From: Megamerina dolium
Taxonomy: Eukaryota; Arthropoda; Insecta; Diptera; Megamerinidae
Direction of reading: 5' to 3'
Assembly: GCA_963854835.1 (NCBI GenBank)
Contig: OY978525.1
Span: 78,886,628 to 78,950,627, forward strand
DNA length: 64,000 nt
Of this stretch, positions 34,195 to 46,195 are shown piece by piece. Every line of letters begins with the position of its first letter. Within the stretch, counting starts at the first letter, position 1. Position numbers and translations under genes: made by a program. Under the pieces are notes generated by a model. That model did no database searches and had not been told where the DNA came from. It worked only from the letters and a program-made list of their open reading frames with translations.

Positions 34195-36173
34195 TTAGGT
34201 CGAAAATAACATGCTTCGCCAGCCATCTCTGTTCTTCGCTAGCTGGCGCCAGTTAGAAATTCCAAGTGCCGTCAGGTTCTCCAGTACTTGGTCTTTCCAC
34301 CTGAGGTTTGGTCTTCCTCTTCTGCGTCGACCTCCCGCGGGTTCCGAATATAACACCTTCTTAGCTGGAGCGTGTTCTTCCATTCGCTCGACATGACCTA
34401 GCCAGCGCAGCCGCTGGATTTTGATGCGGTACCCGCCACCAACGCAAATAGGTCCAAAGATCTTGCGTAGGACTTTTCTCTCGAAAACTCCAAGCATTCG
34501 CTCATCCGAGTTGGAAATTGTCCAGGATTCAGCGCCATATGTTAGGACAGGCATGATGAGAGACTTGTAGAGTGTAGTTTTCGTTCTTCGAGAGAGGGCT
34601 CGATTTCTCAATTGCTTACTCAGCCCAAAGTAACACCTGTTAGCAAGAGTTATCCTACGCATGATCTCCAAGCTGACGTCATTAATGCTGTTAATGCTGG
34701 TTCCAAGATAGACAAAGTCCCTTACTACTTCAAAAGCGTAGTTGACAACAGTGACGTGCAGTCCAAGACGCCGGGACTCTTTGTTTGTTGACATAGATAC
34801 ATCGTCTTGCCCTCGTTCACCGTGAGACCCATCCGACGCGACTCTCTTTCCAACTCCGAGAATGCTGCACTGACTGCTCGCGTGTGCATGCCGATTATGT
34901 CAATATCGTCGGCATACGCTAACAGAATGACACTTTTGTTGAAGATAGTGCCATTATGTCGTAGATCAGCAGCTCGTATTATTTTCTTCATAATAAGATT
35001 GAAGAAGTCGCACGATAACGAATCACCTTGTCTGAAACCCCGTTCGGTATTAAACGGTGCGGAGAGGTCCTTCCCAATTTTCACTGCACAACGGGAGTTA
35101 TGCAGTGTCATTCTACAAAGTCGAATGAGCTTTGCAGGAATACCGAACTCAGACATTGTTGCATAGAGGTAATCCCTTACCGGACTGTCGAAAGCGGCTT
35201 TATAATCAACAAATAGGTGGTGTGTGTCGATCTGTTTTTCTTGGGTCTTCTCCAGGATTTGGCGCAGTGTCAAAATCTGGTCGATGGTGGATTTACCAGG
35301 TCTGAAGCCACACTGATAAGGTCCAATCAGGTTGCTGAGCACCTTTCACAGTACGCTCGATAGAACCTTGTATGCGATGCTAAGGAGACTTATTCCACGG
35401 TAGTTGGCGCAAATTGTGGGGTCTCCTTTTTTATGTACAGGACAGAGAACACTGAGTCTCCAATCATCAGGCATGCTTTCATCCGACCATATTCTGCTTA
35501 TGAGCTGGTGCATGAGGGTGAGCAGCTCATCGCCTCCGGTCTTAAACAACTCGGCAGGCAGGCCATCAGCACCTGCAGCTTTGTTGTTCTTCAGCCTTAA
35601 AATGGCCGTTTCAACCTCGTCATAGTCGGGTGGTGGAATATCAACACCATCATATGTAATTGGGGTTATCGGGCAATCTCCTCCACTGGCGGAATTGTTC
35701 GTAGCGTCGCCATTCAGTAACGTGGAGAAGTGTTCCCTCCATAGGCTCAGTACACTCTGGACATCTGTAACCAGATTCCCATTTCCATCACGACAAGAAG
35801 AGGCTCCGGGATTTAAACCTCCACTCAGGCGCTTGATCTTTTCAAATAATTTTCGAGTCTCATTCTTGTCGGTACACATCTCTATCTCCTCACACTCGCT
35901 GATTTCCAGCTTCCTCTCCTTGCGCCTGAAAAGACGTCTCTCTGCACTCCTTTTCTCTCTGTACCGCTCCTTAACAGCTCGCGTTGCACCTGCACGCAGG
36001 GTTCTTCTGTAGGCAGCGTCTTTCTCTGCGGTAGCGTCGCGACACTCTTGATCATACCACTCATTCCTCAGAGGCCGGTAGTAACCGATTACCTCCTCGG
36101 CAGCAGTAGTCATGGAGTGGGATATATGTGTCCACCGTGCGCGTGTATCATCAAGTGGGGGAGTGTTCTGCAT
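34195..36173 (-). pseudogene. LINE reverse transcriptase, copy B
   Basis: Open pieces 35346-36173, 34725-35342 and 34195-34794 (right to left) cover nearly the whole RT. They include NKAAGADGLPAELFKTGGDE, SMPDDWRLSVLCPVHKKGD, GPYQCGFRPGKSTIDQ, the catalytic LLAYADDIDIIGMHTRA, and the C-terminal GHVERMEEHAPAKKV and GRRRRGRPNLRW. Breaks: a stop near 35345 and a frameshift near 34770. It ends in NRDGWRSMLFST. Only two lesions separate it from an open RT, but the endonuclease is truncated. Confidence 0.9.
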
Positions 36174-36263
36174 AAGCAGATCCGATAGTCGAGTGGAAAA
36201 TGCATCTGCTGTCTCTGGTGATCGCAGCTTACTGACGTCGAGCTTTCTCTGTGTGGGACTTCT

Positions 36264-36560
36264 CTAGTTATTTGCGACACATAGGCGTGTGCGCACCTTA
36301 GCTGCAACAAGGTAGTGATCCGAGTCGATGTTGGCACCACGGATCGATTTCACGTCCATCACACTGGTAGCATGCCTTCCGTCAATCACCACATGATCAA
36401 TTTGGTTTCTTGTACGTTGATCTGGAGACAGCCATGTCGCTTTGTGGATGTCGAGATGCTGGAATCTGGTACCACTAATTACCATGTTTCGTGCTGCGGC
36501 GAAGTCGATCAGCCTCATTCCGTAATCGGAGGTGTTCTGATGGAGGCTGAATTTTCCGAC
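36264..36560 (-). pseudogene. LINE endonuclease C-terminal fragment, copy B
   Basis: Encodes FSLHQNTSDYGMRLIDFAAA, then RNQIDHVVIDGRHATSVMDV and GANIDSDHYLVAAKVRTR. The SDH catalytic/phosphate-binding motif missing from copy A is present. The N-terminal half is gone. Confidence 0.85.
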
Positions 36561-36634
36561 AGTGTTGTAGTTATTATTAACAGAATCCAGTGATCGAACA
36601 AGGTAATTCAAATAGAATTAAATGCTCACAAAAC
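36561..36634 (+). repeat. Family A LTR 3'-end fragment
   Basis: About 74 bp matching the last part of the LTR (TTATTATTAACAGAATCCAG, then AATTAAATGCTCACA). The last bases are degraded by a roughly 12-bp gap, and it is followed by ATAT. It is the stump of an insertion cut by the LINE copy B junction. Confidence 0.85.
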
Positions 36635-36930
36635 AATATATAATATGCGATGAATAAAAAAAAATAAGTAATCTGCAGTAAGTGTTACTATCAAGCATAT
36701 TCGATACTTTTTTCCTCCAAAAGTATCAAATTTTACTCCTAAAAGGAATAAATTGTAAAAATTGTAAAACACAAATCACGAATTCTCGTGATTTGGTGTC
36801 GATAGCCAAATCTCCTGTAATTTTTTTGTTCCGTGCTTACGCTCTTGCTCTCGCTCTCGCTCTCAATTTTTCACTTTACATTGAAAACAAAAGCTACACG
36901 TGGCGTTATTGGTACCGAGACCGTCAACAC
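36635..36930 (-). repeat. Repeat R, copy 2
   Basis: Reverse-complement match of 27041-27998 without MITE X. The order, read on the minus strand, is GAGAGCGAGAGCAAGAGCG, GCTATCGACACCAAATCACG, then TTCATCGCAT and the ATAT next to the LTR fragment. Confidence 0.65.
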
Positions 36931-37453
36931 AAAGTCACCTAACACACTTTACTTGAACAGTATTCAGTCACAAAACAAAGGGCATAATATTGTCGTGACA
37001 CACAATCATAAGATTGAATTTTAGAAAAAAGTTTGTGGCTTCGTTTTGGTGCTATTTCTTTGTACCAAACGTGGATAGCGCTAAAATAGTGGCCCGGCTC
37101 CAGAGATTTATTTGTGTTTTGCATTTATTATGTAGGTACAACATAATTACATCAATAAGTCCCCATTTTAATACAAAAACATTTGAATGAAAAACTTTTT
37201 GTTTTTTGCTTCTCCTACATAAAACGCGTTTTGTGCTATCACTCGTGATGTCAAACCAAGGTCACTTTTTTACAAATCACGTAATTTCCGATTTTTGCAT
37301 TTGTAATTCAATTCTAGAAAAAAGTTTGTGGCTTCTGCTGACGTATCGCTTTTAAAATTATTCGTTTTGTTTACATTTCATTCTTCTTTTACATTATCGT
37401 GGTGATTTGTAAGCAATTTCACGATTGCAAACTTCCAATCACTTAATATAGCA

Positions 37454-37456
<3 letters not shown>
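36931..37456. repeat. Degenerate internal repeats
   Basis: The phrase AGAAAAAAGTTTGTGGCTTC occurs at about 37023 and again at about 37316. CTTTGT-CAAACgTGG-AGCGCTAAAA-like wording recurs near 37055 and 37630. This suggests tandemly duplicated non-coding units of about 290-580 bp. No gene was seen. Confidence 0.45.

Positions 37457-37507
<51 letters not shown>
37457..37507. repeat. (TTA)n microsatellite
   Basis: An uninterrupted trinucleotide tract of about 50 bp. Confidence 0.95.
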
Positions 37508-37508
<1 letters not shown>

Positions 37509-39830
37509 ATTTATTTTAACACTTTATTATAAACACTTTTTGTTCGTTTTCAAACAATGTTACTTATATTTTTTATAAAAAATACCATTAACTATCGCGC
37601 TCAATCACAACACCTTTGTTCTCTTTCTTTGTGACAAACAAGCATGGCGCTAAAAAAGTGTCGCGGTTTCATAATTTTTTTTCTGCTTTTATTAAGTGAC
37701 CTTCTGTAATTGGACCATGATGTCATACATTAGTATCGGTGAAAGATTTGTAGAAATAGAGATTGCGCCCTGAGACGTCATACCCGAATCGGTACGAATA
37801 ATAGGCAAATAAGAAGTGTCAAAATCCCATACAAAAGGTAGATAAAACTACGAACATTTATATAAAATTATAAAATAAGCAATATTTTTTTACTTTATTA
37901 TGAAAAATATTAGAAGAAAGAAGTTAATAATTATACCTCCAAAATATGTATGTTACCTAAAATGAACAGAAGTTGCCTAAGTGGAAAAGCTGTGAACCAA
38001 AATATGTACATAAATAAAATCGAAGTGGTTTCATATTTTCATTACAAGTTTTATTGTGCACATATGTATACATGCATGAATATTAAAAACGAATTAAATA
38101 ATTATATAAATGATTAAAAAAAGTTTTAATTAAGAATTAAAAAGGAATTAATAAAAACTAAGTTACTATTTTAATGGTTTTTTTTTCTTGTAGGCGGCTT
38201 CAATTCAATTTCTTTGTTTAGTTTTCTAATTTCGAAGAACATCGTCGCCAGGAAGAACAATTTCTTTACCTTAATATTGCAATTAATACTGGAAGGTTTT
38301 TGTATAAAATTATTTGTTATGAGCAATCCATTTTCATTAATTATTTTACATTCTTGGGCAAGTTTTGCTAAACTCCTTTTTAAAACTTGTATGTTAAATA
38401 CATACTTTCATTCCATTTGTTTCTATGCGGCACACTTTGCGTAATGCTTTTTCTGAAGTCTGCACAGGAGCAAATTTCTTTCTTTAACGCTTTACTACGT
38501 TTGCAATAAATATATACAATATACATATAATTATATATTTATTAGTTCACCTGTGCTATTTACTTACACTTCCTTTCGTAATTCTTTTACCTCTTCGAGT
38601 TGCTAGTGTTATACAGATTTAGAGTAGAGATTGAGGCTTCACCAAGTACATTTGAAGAGCGGAAGGTCGAATTTTCTTTATTTTCTTTTATTAATGATGC
38701 TAACATTCTCGACAACTTGAATGTTATCCAATCCTACCTCTATTAATAAGTTAATTTAAACAGTTGAATATTGCCATACAATAATCAACGATTTTTTGTT
38801 AGCATTAATTTCATTTTCCGAACTTTGTTGATGCAACAACAACGATTTGCTTATTTTCTCTTCGCTGAATCCTCTGTTCTCGAAGAGTTGTCCAACCATA
38901 TATTCGACAGCCAGTTGGCCCAACCCCGCACTTCAATTTAAGTTTTGACTCACAGCCTAGAAAATGAGGAACATTTGATTGCTGGCCGCGTGATGTGGCT
39001 TTGGCAAATGAAAAATAGTTCTTTAATAAAGATTTGTAGGAACTATAGTTATTGTAACTCGCCACCTTTTTTCAGTCAACATTGTTTTAAACAACCGCAA
39101 ACTATGCAAATACAAGAATTATAAAAATTTAACTGTTTATTTAACTGTTATGTTAACTGTTTTAGGGCGCATTCTTAATTTATATCATTCTTGGCAACGC
39201 TAATGGACCAGCTGTTCCGATCTATTTCATACAAAAGTAACGCAACGTTGATATCTGTAGAAATTAGATTTTCAACGGAGTATATGAGAGTCATTATCTT
39301 ATCTGATCTATTTTATACTAAACCTAGCTATCTCTTTCCTACTTATATAACATATGGATGGGTCTGCATGGGTTCGCTCATTTCTTCTCTTTTCACCAGT
39401 TACCCGTTTCAGTGTATGTCAAAGAAAACTATAAAACTGAAACTGACGCTACCGCTCAGAGAATTTCCATTTTCTATATGTATTTTCTCACACGCATTTT
39501 ATCCGTGAGCTCACCACCTGTTGTTGTTATAGCCTTACTCTCTGGCCATTTTTGGCTACATGTAAGCGTTGTATTTTCACATACCCTTTCAACTTAAAAT
39601 TGTAATGGTAAAAAGGTATGAAAAGTAGTAGAATAGTAGTTGTAATCTATTAATATATATGCAATTAAATTCAATTAATTTTACATGAAATAAAATGTCA
39701 AATAAACACAAACCAGTTACAACTTTTACTGTTTTGTCATATTTCACTATAATTCTCTAATTATGAAAAACCAGAAAACATTTAGTACTATTATAAAGAC
39801 CTTATCTTTCCACCTGTGAAAATCGTAATA
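37508..39830. other. AT-rich non-coding stretch
   Basis: I see no supported gene. An 84-codon minus-strand frame at 38811-39065 and a competing overlapping frame contain protein-like but unrecognised text (VGPTGCRIYGW or LGQLAVEYMVGQLFENRGFS). This may be transposon debris. Confidence 0.4.
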
Positions 39831-40228
39831 GCCTAGACAGACGGCAGCCTAATTCCGAATTACCGAGTTAATTCGAATTAACTAGGGCATTAACTGCAGC
39901 TAATCTGCATTAACTCTATGAGTTAATTCTCAAAATAAAAGAGGATTAGGGCAATTTGCGATGGCAGCACTGTTGAAAATTTTCTATTGTGATTTTTTCT
40001 CGATCCATTTTACAAAATATTAGGTGTGTTGGCTAACAAAAAGCTTTCAACAATTGTTAACAGTTTTCAACATGAAAAGCGTTGGTGAACAAATAAATCC
40101 AGCTGTCAATTACGAACTGTGAATGTCAATTTACAAGTTTCTGATAGTTTTCAGTTCACGTACTTCTTGTAGATTTTCTCATATCGAGAGTGACAGATGA
40201 CAGAAATTGATAATGATAGTGATTTATA
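39831..40228. mobile_element. MITE Y, copy 2 (right end missing)
   Basis: Begins TAGCCTAGACAGACGGCAGC and follows copy 1 (20942-21459) through GAGAGTGACAGATGACAG. It then stops abruptly at the truncated LTR of the array. The intact left end here shows what copy 1 lost. Confidence 0.85.
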
Positions 40229-40621
40229 ACTTATTTTATACAACTATATACAGCAACAATTTATTTAATAATCTCTATTTACAATCAACTCTGTTTACAA
40301 TCAACTATTTACTATAACACTTAAATGTACTTGCAACTTTTGCCTCTGTATCAATGTTTTCGCAATCACGTTCGGAATTAGATTGATTGTCAATTCTCAA
40401 CACTGGCTCTATTTATACTCTGTTGGCAACACCCCAGAATCTTCCTTTATCGAGATTCTTCTCTTCCTTTCTCGTTGGCTTGTTCTGGTTATCGCTTATT
40501 TCTTTTTGTTGACATTCGTTTCGATGCTGCCAATAGAGTCAGTCACAATAGTGATGAGTAATCAACTATCGATACTCGTTACACTGCCCTCCTCTTAACC
40601 TTGTTCGTCCCGAACAAGTTT

Positions 40622-41703
40622 TTATACTTCCCCTCGATATGGCGCAAGTCGCTCCAAGTGCACTACTTTAAACTTTGCTCTTTTATTCCAGGCACGTTGA
40701 ATGCGATACACTACGTCATTTATCTTTGCTATAATCTCATATGGTCCTTCCCAATGAGTCTGTAGTTTAGGAGACAGGCCTTTCTTTCGTTGTGGATTGT
40801 GAAGCATTACAAGCTCTCCTTCATAGAACCCTTTTGAATTTGCTTTCAAGTCATACCTGGCCTTCATCTTATCACTTATCATCTGCGACCGCTCTCTGAT
40901 GAACTGATGTACTTCATCCAACTGTTCCCGCTTTTCGCTAGTATAATTACCTTCGGTTGATCTCGTTGGTGTTACGACTCGAAATTTTAAATCAGCTGGC
41001 AGTCTTAACTCGTTTCCAAAAATTGCCATTGCCGGTGTAGTAGCCGTCGTATCATCTTGTGCGCATCGATATGCCATGAGGAACATTGGTATATGTACAT
41101 CCCAGTCTCTTTGGTATTTATCTACGACTTTTCTCAAATATTCCTCCAAGGTACGGTTAAATCGTTCTACCATGCCATCAGATTGTGGATGCAAAGGTGT
41201 TGTACGAGTTTTGTATATACCCAGCATTCGGCATATCTCTTGGAATACAACTGATTCGAAATTTCGACCTTGGTCTGAGTGTAACTCCATCGGTACACCA
41301 AAACGAGTAACCCATTGGTTGACGAATACATCCGCAACTGTACTAGCTTCCTGATTTGGAATGGGGTATACTTCAGGCCATTTACTGAAGTAATCTATAA
41401 CCACCAGAACATACTTGTTTCCTGCGTTGCTTATTGGAAATGGTCCAGCTATGTCCATAGCAATTCGCTCGAATGGAACACCCACGGTGTATTGGTGCAT
41501 TTTACATCGACTTTTCTTATTGGGACCTTTGGCCATTGCACATTGCTTACACTTCCGAATCCAATCATGACCATGTAATGACATCCAACCCAATAAAATC
41601 GTTTCTTTATTTTCTCGACGGTTTTGGTGATGCCCAAATGCCCTCCACTGGAGGCATTGTGATACTCAGCTATCACTTCATTTATTCTTGCCTTGGGTAC
41701 CAC
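40622..41703 (-). pseudogene. Integrase, array unit 1
   Basis: Identical in translation to 44050-45131. It ends APYRGEV about 38 bp before the LTR, with the polypurine tract between. Confidence 0.9.
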
Positions 41704-41799
41704 TAGAAGATCATTAGTGATTTTTCCATCTTCACTTTCCCATGCTCTGTATAAACATCCGTCTCGTAAGTGCAGGCTTTTCCACTGCGCCCAGTATGC

Positions 41800-42750
41800 C
41801 TATGCTATTGGATTCTCATTAGCCATTTCTTGCCAATCTGGACGTATGCCCTGCTCCTTGTATTCCATAATCTTTACGAGATCTGGACCGTTCCGCTGAT
41901 CTTCTTGCACTCGTTCGGTTGTCCATGACTCTTCCGATAATACATTCGTAAGTCGTAGGTTAACAATGTGATTATGGCTTCCTACCCGAGAACAATGTTT
42001 ACTATCTACGGTGCAAGTACGACGATATGGAGTATCAGCTTTACCACAATGAATGGCATCACGATCTTCCTTTCGTTGTCCTGGTGAATTCGATCTTTGT
42101 TGCTTGCGTCGTAGGCGGCAATTACGCGCCATGTGTCCTCTTTGATCGCATATGAAGCACTTACCGGCAAATTTATTTTTGTGTTGATTCCTTGTTCTTC
42201 CTTTAGGCTTCATACTCGATTTATTGCAATCACGAGCTATATGCCCTCGTTTGTCGCAAATGAAGCACTTACCATTAAATTTGTTTTCGCGTCGACCTGC
42301 TCTTGCTTCAGGCTGCACTACTGACTTAACTGCCTGACACACTGCTTCAACCAGATCTGCTGTTTTTGTTTCTAGTTGGCGTACCCGTGGCATTGGTCGA
42401 CACATCAAACTGGCGGCTTCAAATGTCAAGGCACTACTGACTGTTTCGGCATAAGTATTCCTGGGTGACATGACTAGGGCACGCTTTGTCTCTCCATCAC
42501 GTATGCCATCTATGAATGCCTCTATTTTTATTTTTTCGACGAACTCTTCCGAATTACCGGAGAACGCTGGATGACATAAGCGCTCAATATCGGAAGCGAA
42601 TTCCTGAAGGCTCTCATTACTCCGTTGCACTCGCGATCTCAATTCCACTCGATGTAATTGACTCTTGTATTCATTTCCATATTTTCGCTGGAGTGTGTCC
42701 ATCAGTGACTGATAGCTACCACGATCTTTCTCTGGAATCATCTGTAACAC
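41800..42750 (-). pseudogene. Gag C-terminus with two zinc knuckles fused to pol tail, array unit 1
   Basis: Identical in translation to 45228-46178, including the two CCHC knuckles and the deletion joint into the pre-integrase spacer. Confidence 0.9.
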
Positions 42751-42767
42751 CTCGGAAGCATTACCTT

Positions 42768-43544
42768 TTAATGCACTATTAAAGCAGCAGTCTTGTCGCT
42801 ATCATCCCATTGATTCTTCGAAGCGGTTGTCTCGAATTGAAGCTTGAAGATATTGAATGGCGTGCTTCCGTCAAATGTTGGTGGCTTTAGTTTGATTGTA
42901 CTTGAATCTCTAATCACTGATGTGGCTGGTCCATTTATTTTTAGTTGATTGAGTTCGTGCTGTAATTTCTCGAACTTATCTTTCCAGTCGTCGACATGTT
43001 CCTTCAGCTTATCATCCAACTCATCCACGTGTTCTTTCAGCTCTGTGACTTTGTCATTAATAGCTCCGGAAATTTCCTGAAATCTAAGTTCAATTCCTTT
43101 TTGTAGATTTTCGATGACGTGTTCTTGGCGAGCCGAATGTTCTTGAAACTTGTAGTCAATTGTTTTCTGGAATTCTCCCATAGCGTTTTCTTGGCGGGAC
43201 GAACCTTCTTGAATTTTCATACGCAATTCAGCCGAATGTTCTTGAAGCTTGGAGTCAATGCGAGAAGCATTTTGTTGTAACTGTTGTTGCTGCTGTTCCA
43301 TCATGGTTTTCATAAATTCCATGAGTTGACCACTCGAATCTACCTTGCTCTCTTCCTCAGCGTGCACAACTGCTTGTATATCGGCTTCCTCGAAGAACTC
43401 ATGTTCTTCTACATTAATTCCCTTAGCCTCCATAGCTTGCCTCAGCCTCACCAGCAGTTCCGCCTTTGCACCTGATGACGATAGATTCATCTCTACCAAC
43501 AGCTTTTTAAGCTGGTCCACTTTTGATTGGTCAATTTTCACCAT
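42768..43544 (-). pseudogene. Family A gag N-terminal part, array unit 1
   Basis: Same as the unit-2 copy offset by 3428 bp. It has the SAP-like motif, a coiled coil with EHSARQEHVIENLQKGIEL, and the same single-base loss at its end. The ATG sits 29 bp from the LTR, after the tRNA-Leu-type primer site. Confidence 0.9.
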
Positions 43545-44049
43545 CTTTACAGAATCCCACTTCTGACACCAATTGTTACGTTTTTATTCTGTGAACGTTT
43601 AATTCTATTTGAATTACCTTGTTCGATCACTGGATTCTGTTAATGATAACTGCAACACTTATTTTATACAACTATATACAGCAACAATTTATTTAATAAT
43701 CTCTATTTACAATCAACTCTGTTTACAATCAACTATTTACTATAACACTTAAATGTACTTGCAACTTTTGCCTCTGTATCAATGTTTTCGCAATCACGTT
43801 CGGAATTAGATTGATTGTCAATTCTCAACACTGGCTCTATTTATACTCTGTTGGCAACACCCCAGAATCTTCCTTTATCGAGATTCTTCTCTTCCTTTCT
43901 CGTTGGCTTGTTCTGGTTATCGCTTATTTCTTTTTGTTGACATTCGTTTCGATGCTGCCAATAGAGTCAGTCACAATAGTGATGAGTAATCAACTATCGA
44001 TACTCGTTACACTGCCCTCCTCTTAACCTTGTTCGTCCCGAACAAGTTT

Positions 44050-45131
44050 TTATACTTCCCCTCGATATGGCGCAAGTCGCTCCAAGTGCACTACTTTAAA
44101 CTTTGCTCTTTTATTCCAGGCACGTTGAATGCGATACACTACGTCATTTATCTTTGCTATAATCTCATATGGTCCTTCCCAATGAGTCTGTAGTTTAGGA
44201 GACAGGCCTTTCTTTCGTTGTGGATTGTGAAGCATTACAAGCTCTCCTTCATAGAACCCTTTTGAATTTGCTTTCAAGTCATACCTGGCCTTCATCTTAT
44301 CACTTATCATCTGCGACCGCTCTCTGATGAACTGATGTACTTCATCCAACTGTTCCCGCTTTTCGCTAGTATAATTACCTTCGGTTGATCTCGTTGGTGT
44401 TACGACTCGAAATTTTAAATCAGCTGGCAGTCTTAACTCGTTTCCAAAAATTGCCATTGCCGGTGTAGTAGCCGTCGTATCATCTTGTGCGCATCGATAT
44501 GCCATGAGGAACATTGGTATATGTACATCCCAGTCTCTTTGGTATTTATCTACGACTTTTCTCAAATATTCCTCCAAGGTACGGTTAAATCGTTCTACCA
44601 TGCCATCAGATTGTGGATGCAAAGGTGTTGTACGAGTTTTGTATATACCCAGCATTCGGCATATCTCTTGGAATACAACTGATTCGAAATTTCGACCTTG
44701 GTCTGAGTGTAACTCCATCGGTACACCAAAACGAGTAACCCATTGGTTGACGAATACATCCGCAACTGTACTAGCTTCCTGATTTGGAATGGGGTATACT
44801 TCAGGCCATTTACTGAAGTAATCTATAACCACCAGAACATACTTGTTTCCTGCGTTGCTTATTGGAAATGGTCCAGCTATGTCCATAGCAATTCGCTCGA
44901 ATGGAACACCCACGGTGTATTGGTGCATTTTACATCGACTTTTCTTATTGGGACCTTTGGCCATTGCACATTGCTTACACTTCCGAATCCAATCATGACC
45001 ATGTAATGACATCCAACCCAATAAAATCGTTTCTTTATTTTCTCGACGGTTTTGGTGATGCCCAAATGCCCTCCACTGGAGGCATTGTGATACTCAGCTA
45101 TCACTTCATTTATTCTTGCCTTGGGTACCAC
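44050..45131 (-). pseudogene. Integrase, array unit 2
   Basis: Two overlapping open pieces. 44877-45131 carries the HHCC histidines (YHNASSGGHLG). 44050-45021 carries the CKQC cysteines, the catalytic core with D (MDIAGPFP), D (HSDQGRNFES) and E (DGMVERFNRT) at 35-residue spacing between the last two, and the C-terminal tail to APYRGEV. A small frameshift near 45010 splits the zinc segment. The catalytic triad itself is intact. The identical unit-1 partner is at 40622-41703. Confidence 0.9.
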
Positions 45132-45227
45132 TAGAAGATCATTAGTGATTTTTCCATCTTCACTTTCCCATGCTCTGTATAAACATCCGTCTCGTAAGTG
45201 CAGGCTTTTCCACTGCGCCCAGTATGC

Positions 45228-46178
45228 CTATGCTATTGGATTCTCATTAGCCATTTCTTGCCAATCTGGACGTATGCCCTGCTCCTTGTATTCCATAATC
45301 TTTACGAGATCTGGACCGTTCCGCTGATCTTCTTGCACTCGTTCGGTTGTCCATGACTCTTCCGATAATACATTCGTAAGTCGTAGGTTAACAATGTGAT
45401 TATGGCTTCCTACCCGAGAACAATGTTTACTATCTACGGTGCAAGTACGACGATATGGAGTATCAGCTTTACCACAATGAATGGCATCACGATCTTCCTT
45501 TCGTTGTCCTGGTGAATTCGATCTTTGTTGCTTGCGTCGTAGGCGGCAATTACGCGCCATGTGTCCTCTTTGATCGCATATGAAGCACTTACCGGCAAAT
45601 TTATTTTTGTGTTGATTCCTTGTTCTTCCTTTAGGCTTCATACTCGATTTATTGCAATCACGAGCTATATGCCCTCGTTTGTCGCAAATGAAGCACTTAC
45701 CATTAAATTTGTTTTCGCGTCGACCTGCTCTTGCTTCAGGCTGCACTACTGACTTAACTGCCTGACACACTGCTTCAACCAGATCTGCTGTTTTTGTTTC
45801 TAGTTGGCGTACCCGTGGCATTGGTCGACACATCAAACTGGCGGCTTCAAATGTCAAGGCACTACTGACTGTTTCGGCATAAGTATTCCTGGGTGACATG
45901 ACTAGGGCACGCTTTGTCTCTCCATCACGTATGCCATCTATGAATGCCTCTATTTTTATTTTTTCGACGAACTCTTCCGAATTACCGGAGAACGCTGGAT
46001 GACATAAGCGCTCAATATCGGAAGCGAATTCCTGAAGGCTCTCATTACTCCGTTGCACTCGCGATCTCAATTCCACTCGATGTAATTGACTCTTGTATTC
46101 ATTTCCATATTTTCGCTGGAGTGTGTCCATCAGTGACTGATAGCTACCACGATCTTTCTCTGGAATCATCTGTAACAC
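45228..46178 (-). pseudogene. Gag C-terminus with two zinc knuckles fused to pol tail, array unit 2
   Basis: The Gag core continues here, then two CCHC knuckles, CFICDKRGHIARDC and CFICDQRGHMARNC, about 35 residues apart. Other copies in this window have one. After DRDAIHCGKADTPYRRTCTV the sequence jumps to the pre-integrase spacer (HIVNLRLTNVLSEESWTTER) and stops at NENPIA. The jump deletes the frameshift site, protease, RT and RNase H. The identical unit-1 partner is at 41800-42750. Confidence 0.9.
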
Positions 46179-46195
46179 CTCGGAAGCATTACCTT

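Larger units (their letters stand above)
34157..36560 (-). mobile_element. RTE-like LINE, copy B (5'-truncated)
   Basis: A minus-strand copy of the family at 2280-5358. It keeps the true 3' end, with a short AAGT-type tandem tail (34157-34172), but starts inside the endonuclease. The 5' end at 36560 abuts a family A LTR fragment. It fills in the RT finger block missing from copy A. Confidence 0.9.

Noticed and set aside
33793..36640. Treating the LTR stump at 36561 as the true 3' LTR of copy 2
   Set aside because: Copy 2 already has a complete 3' LTR ending at 33792 with ATAT, so the stump is a separate insertion.
37457..37507. A CRISPR-like array or coding repeat at the TTA tract
   Set aside because: It is a simple trinucleotide microsatellite with no spacers, in a eukaryotic context.
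40383..40598. Repeated small frames starting MIVNSQHWLYLYSVGN in every LTR
   Set aside because: They are the antisense of the LTR U3/TATA region, recur only because the LTR recurs, and have no independent support.
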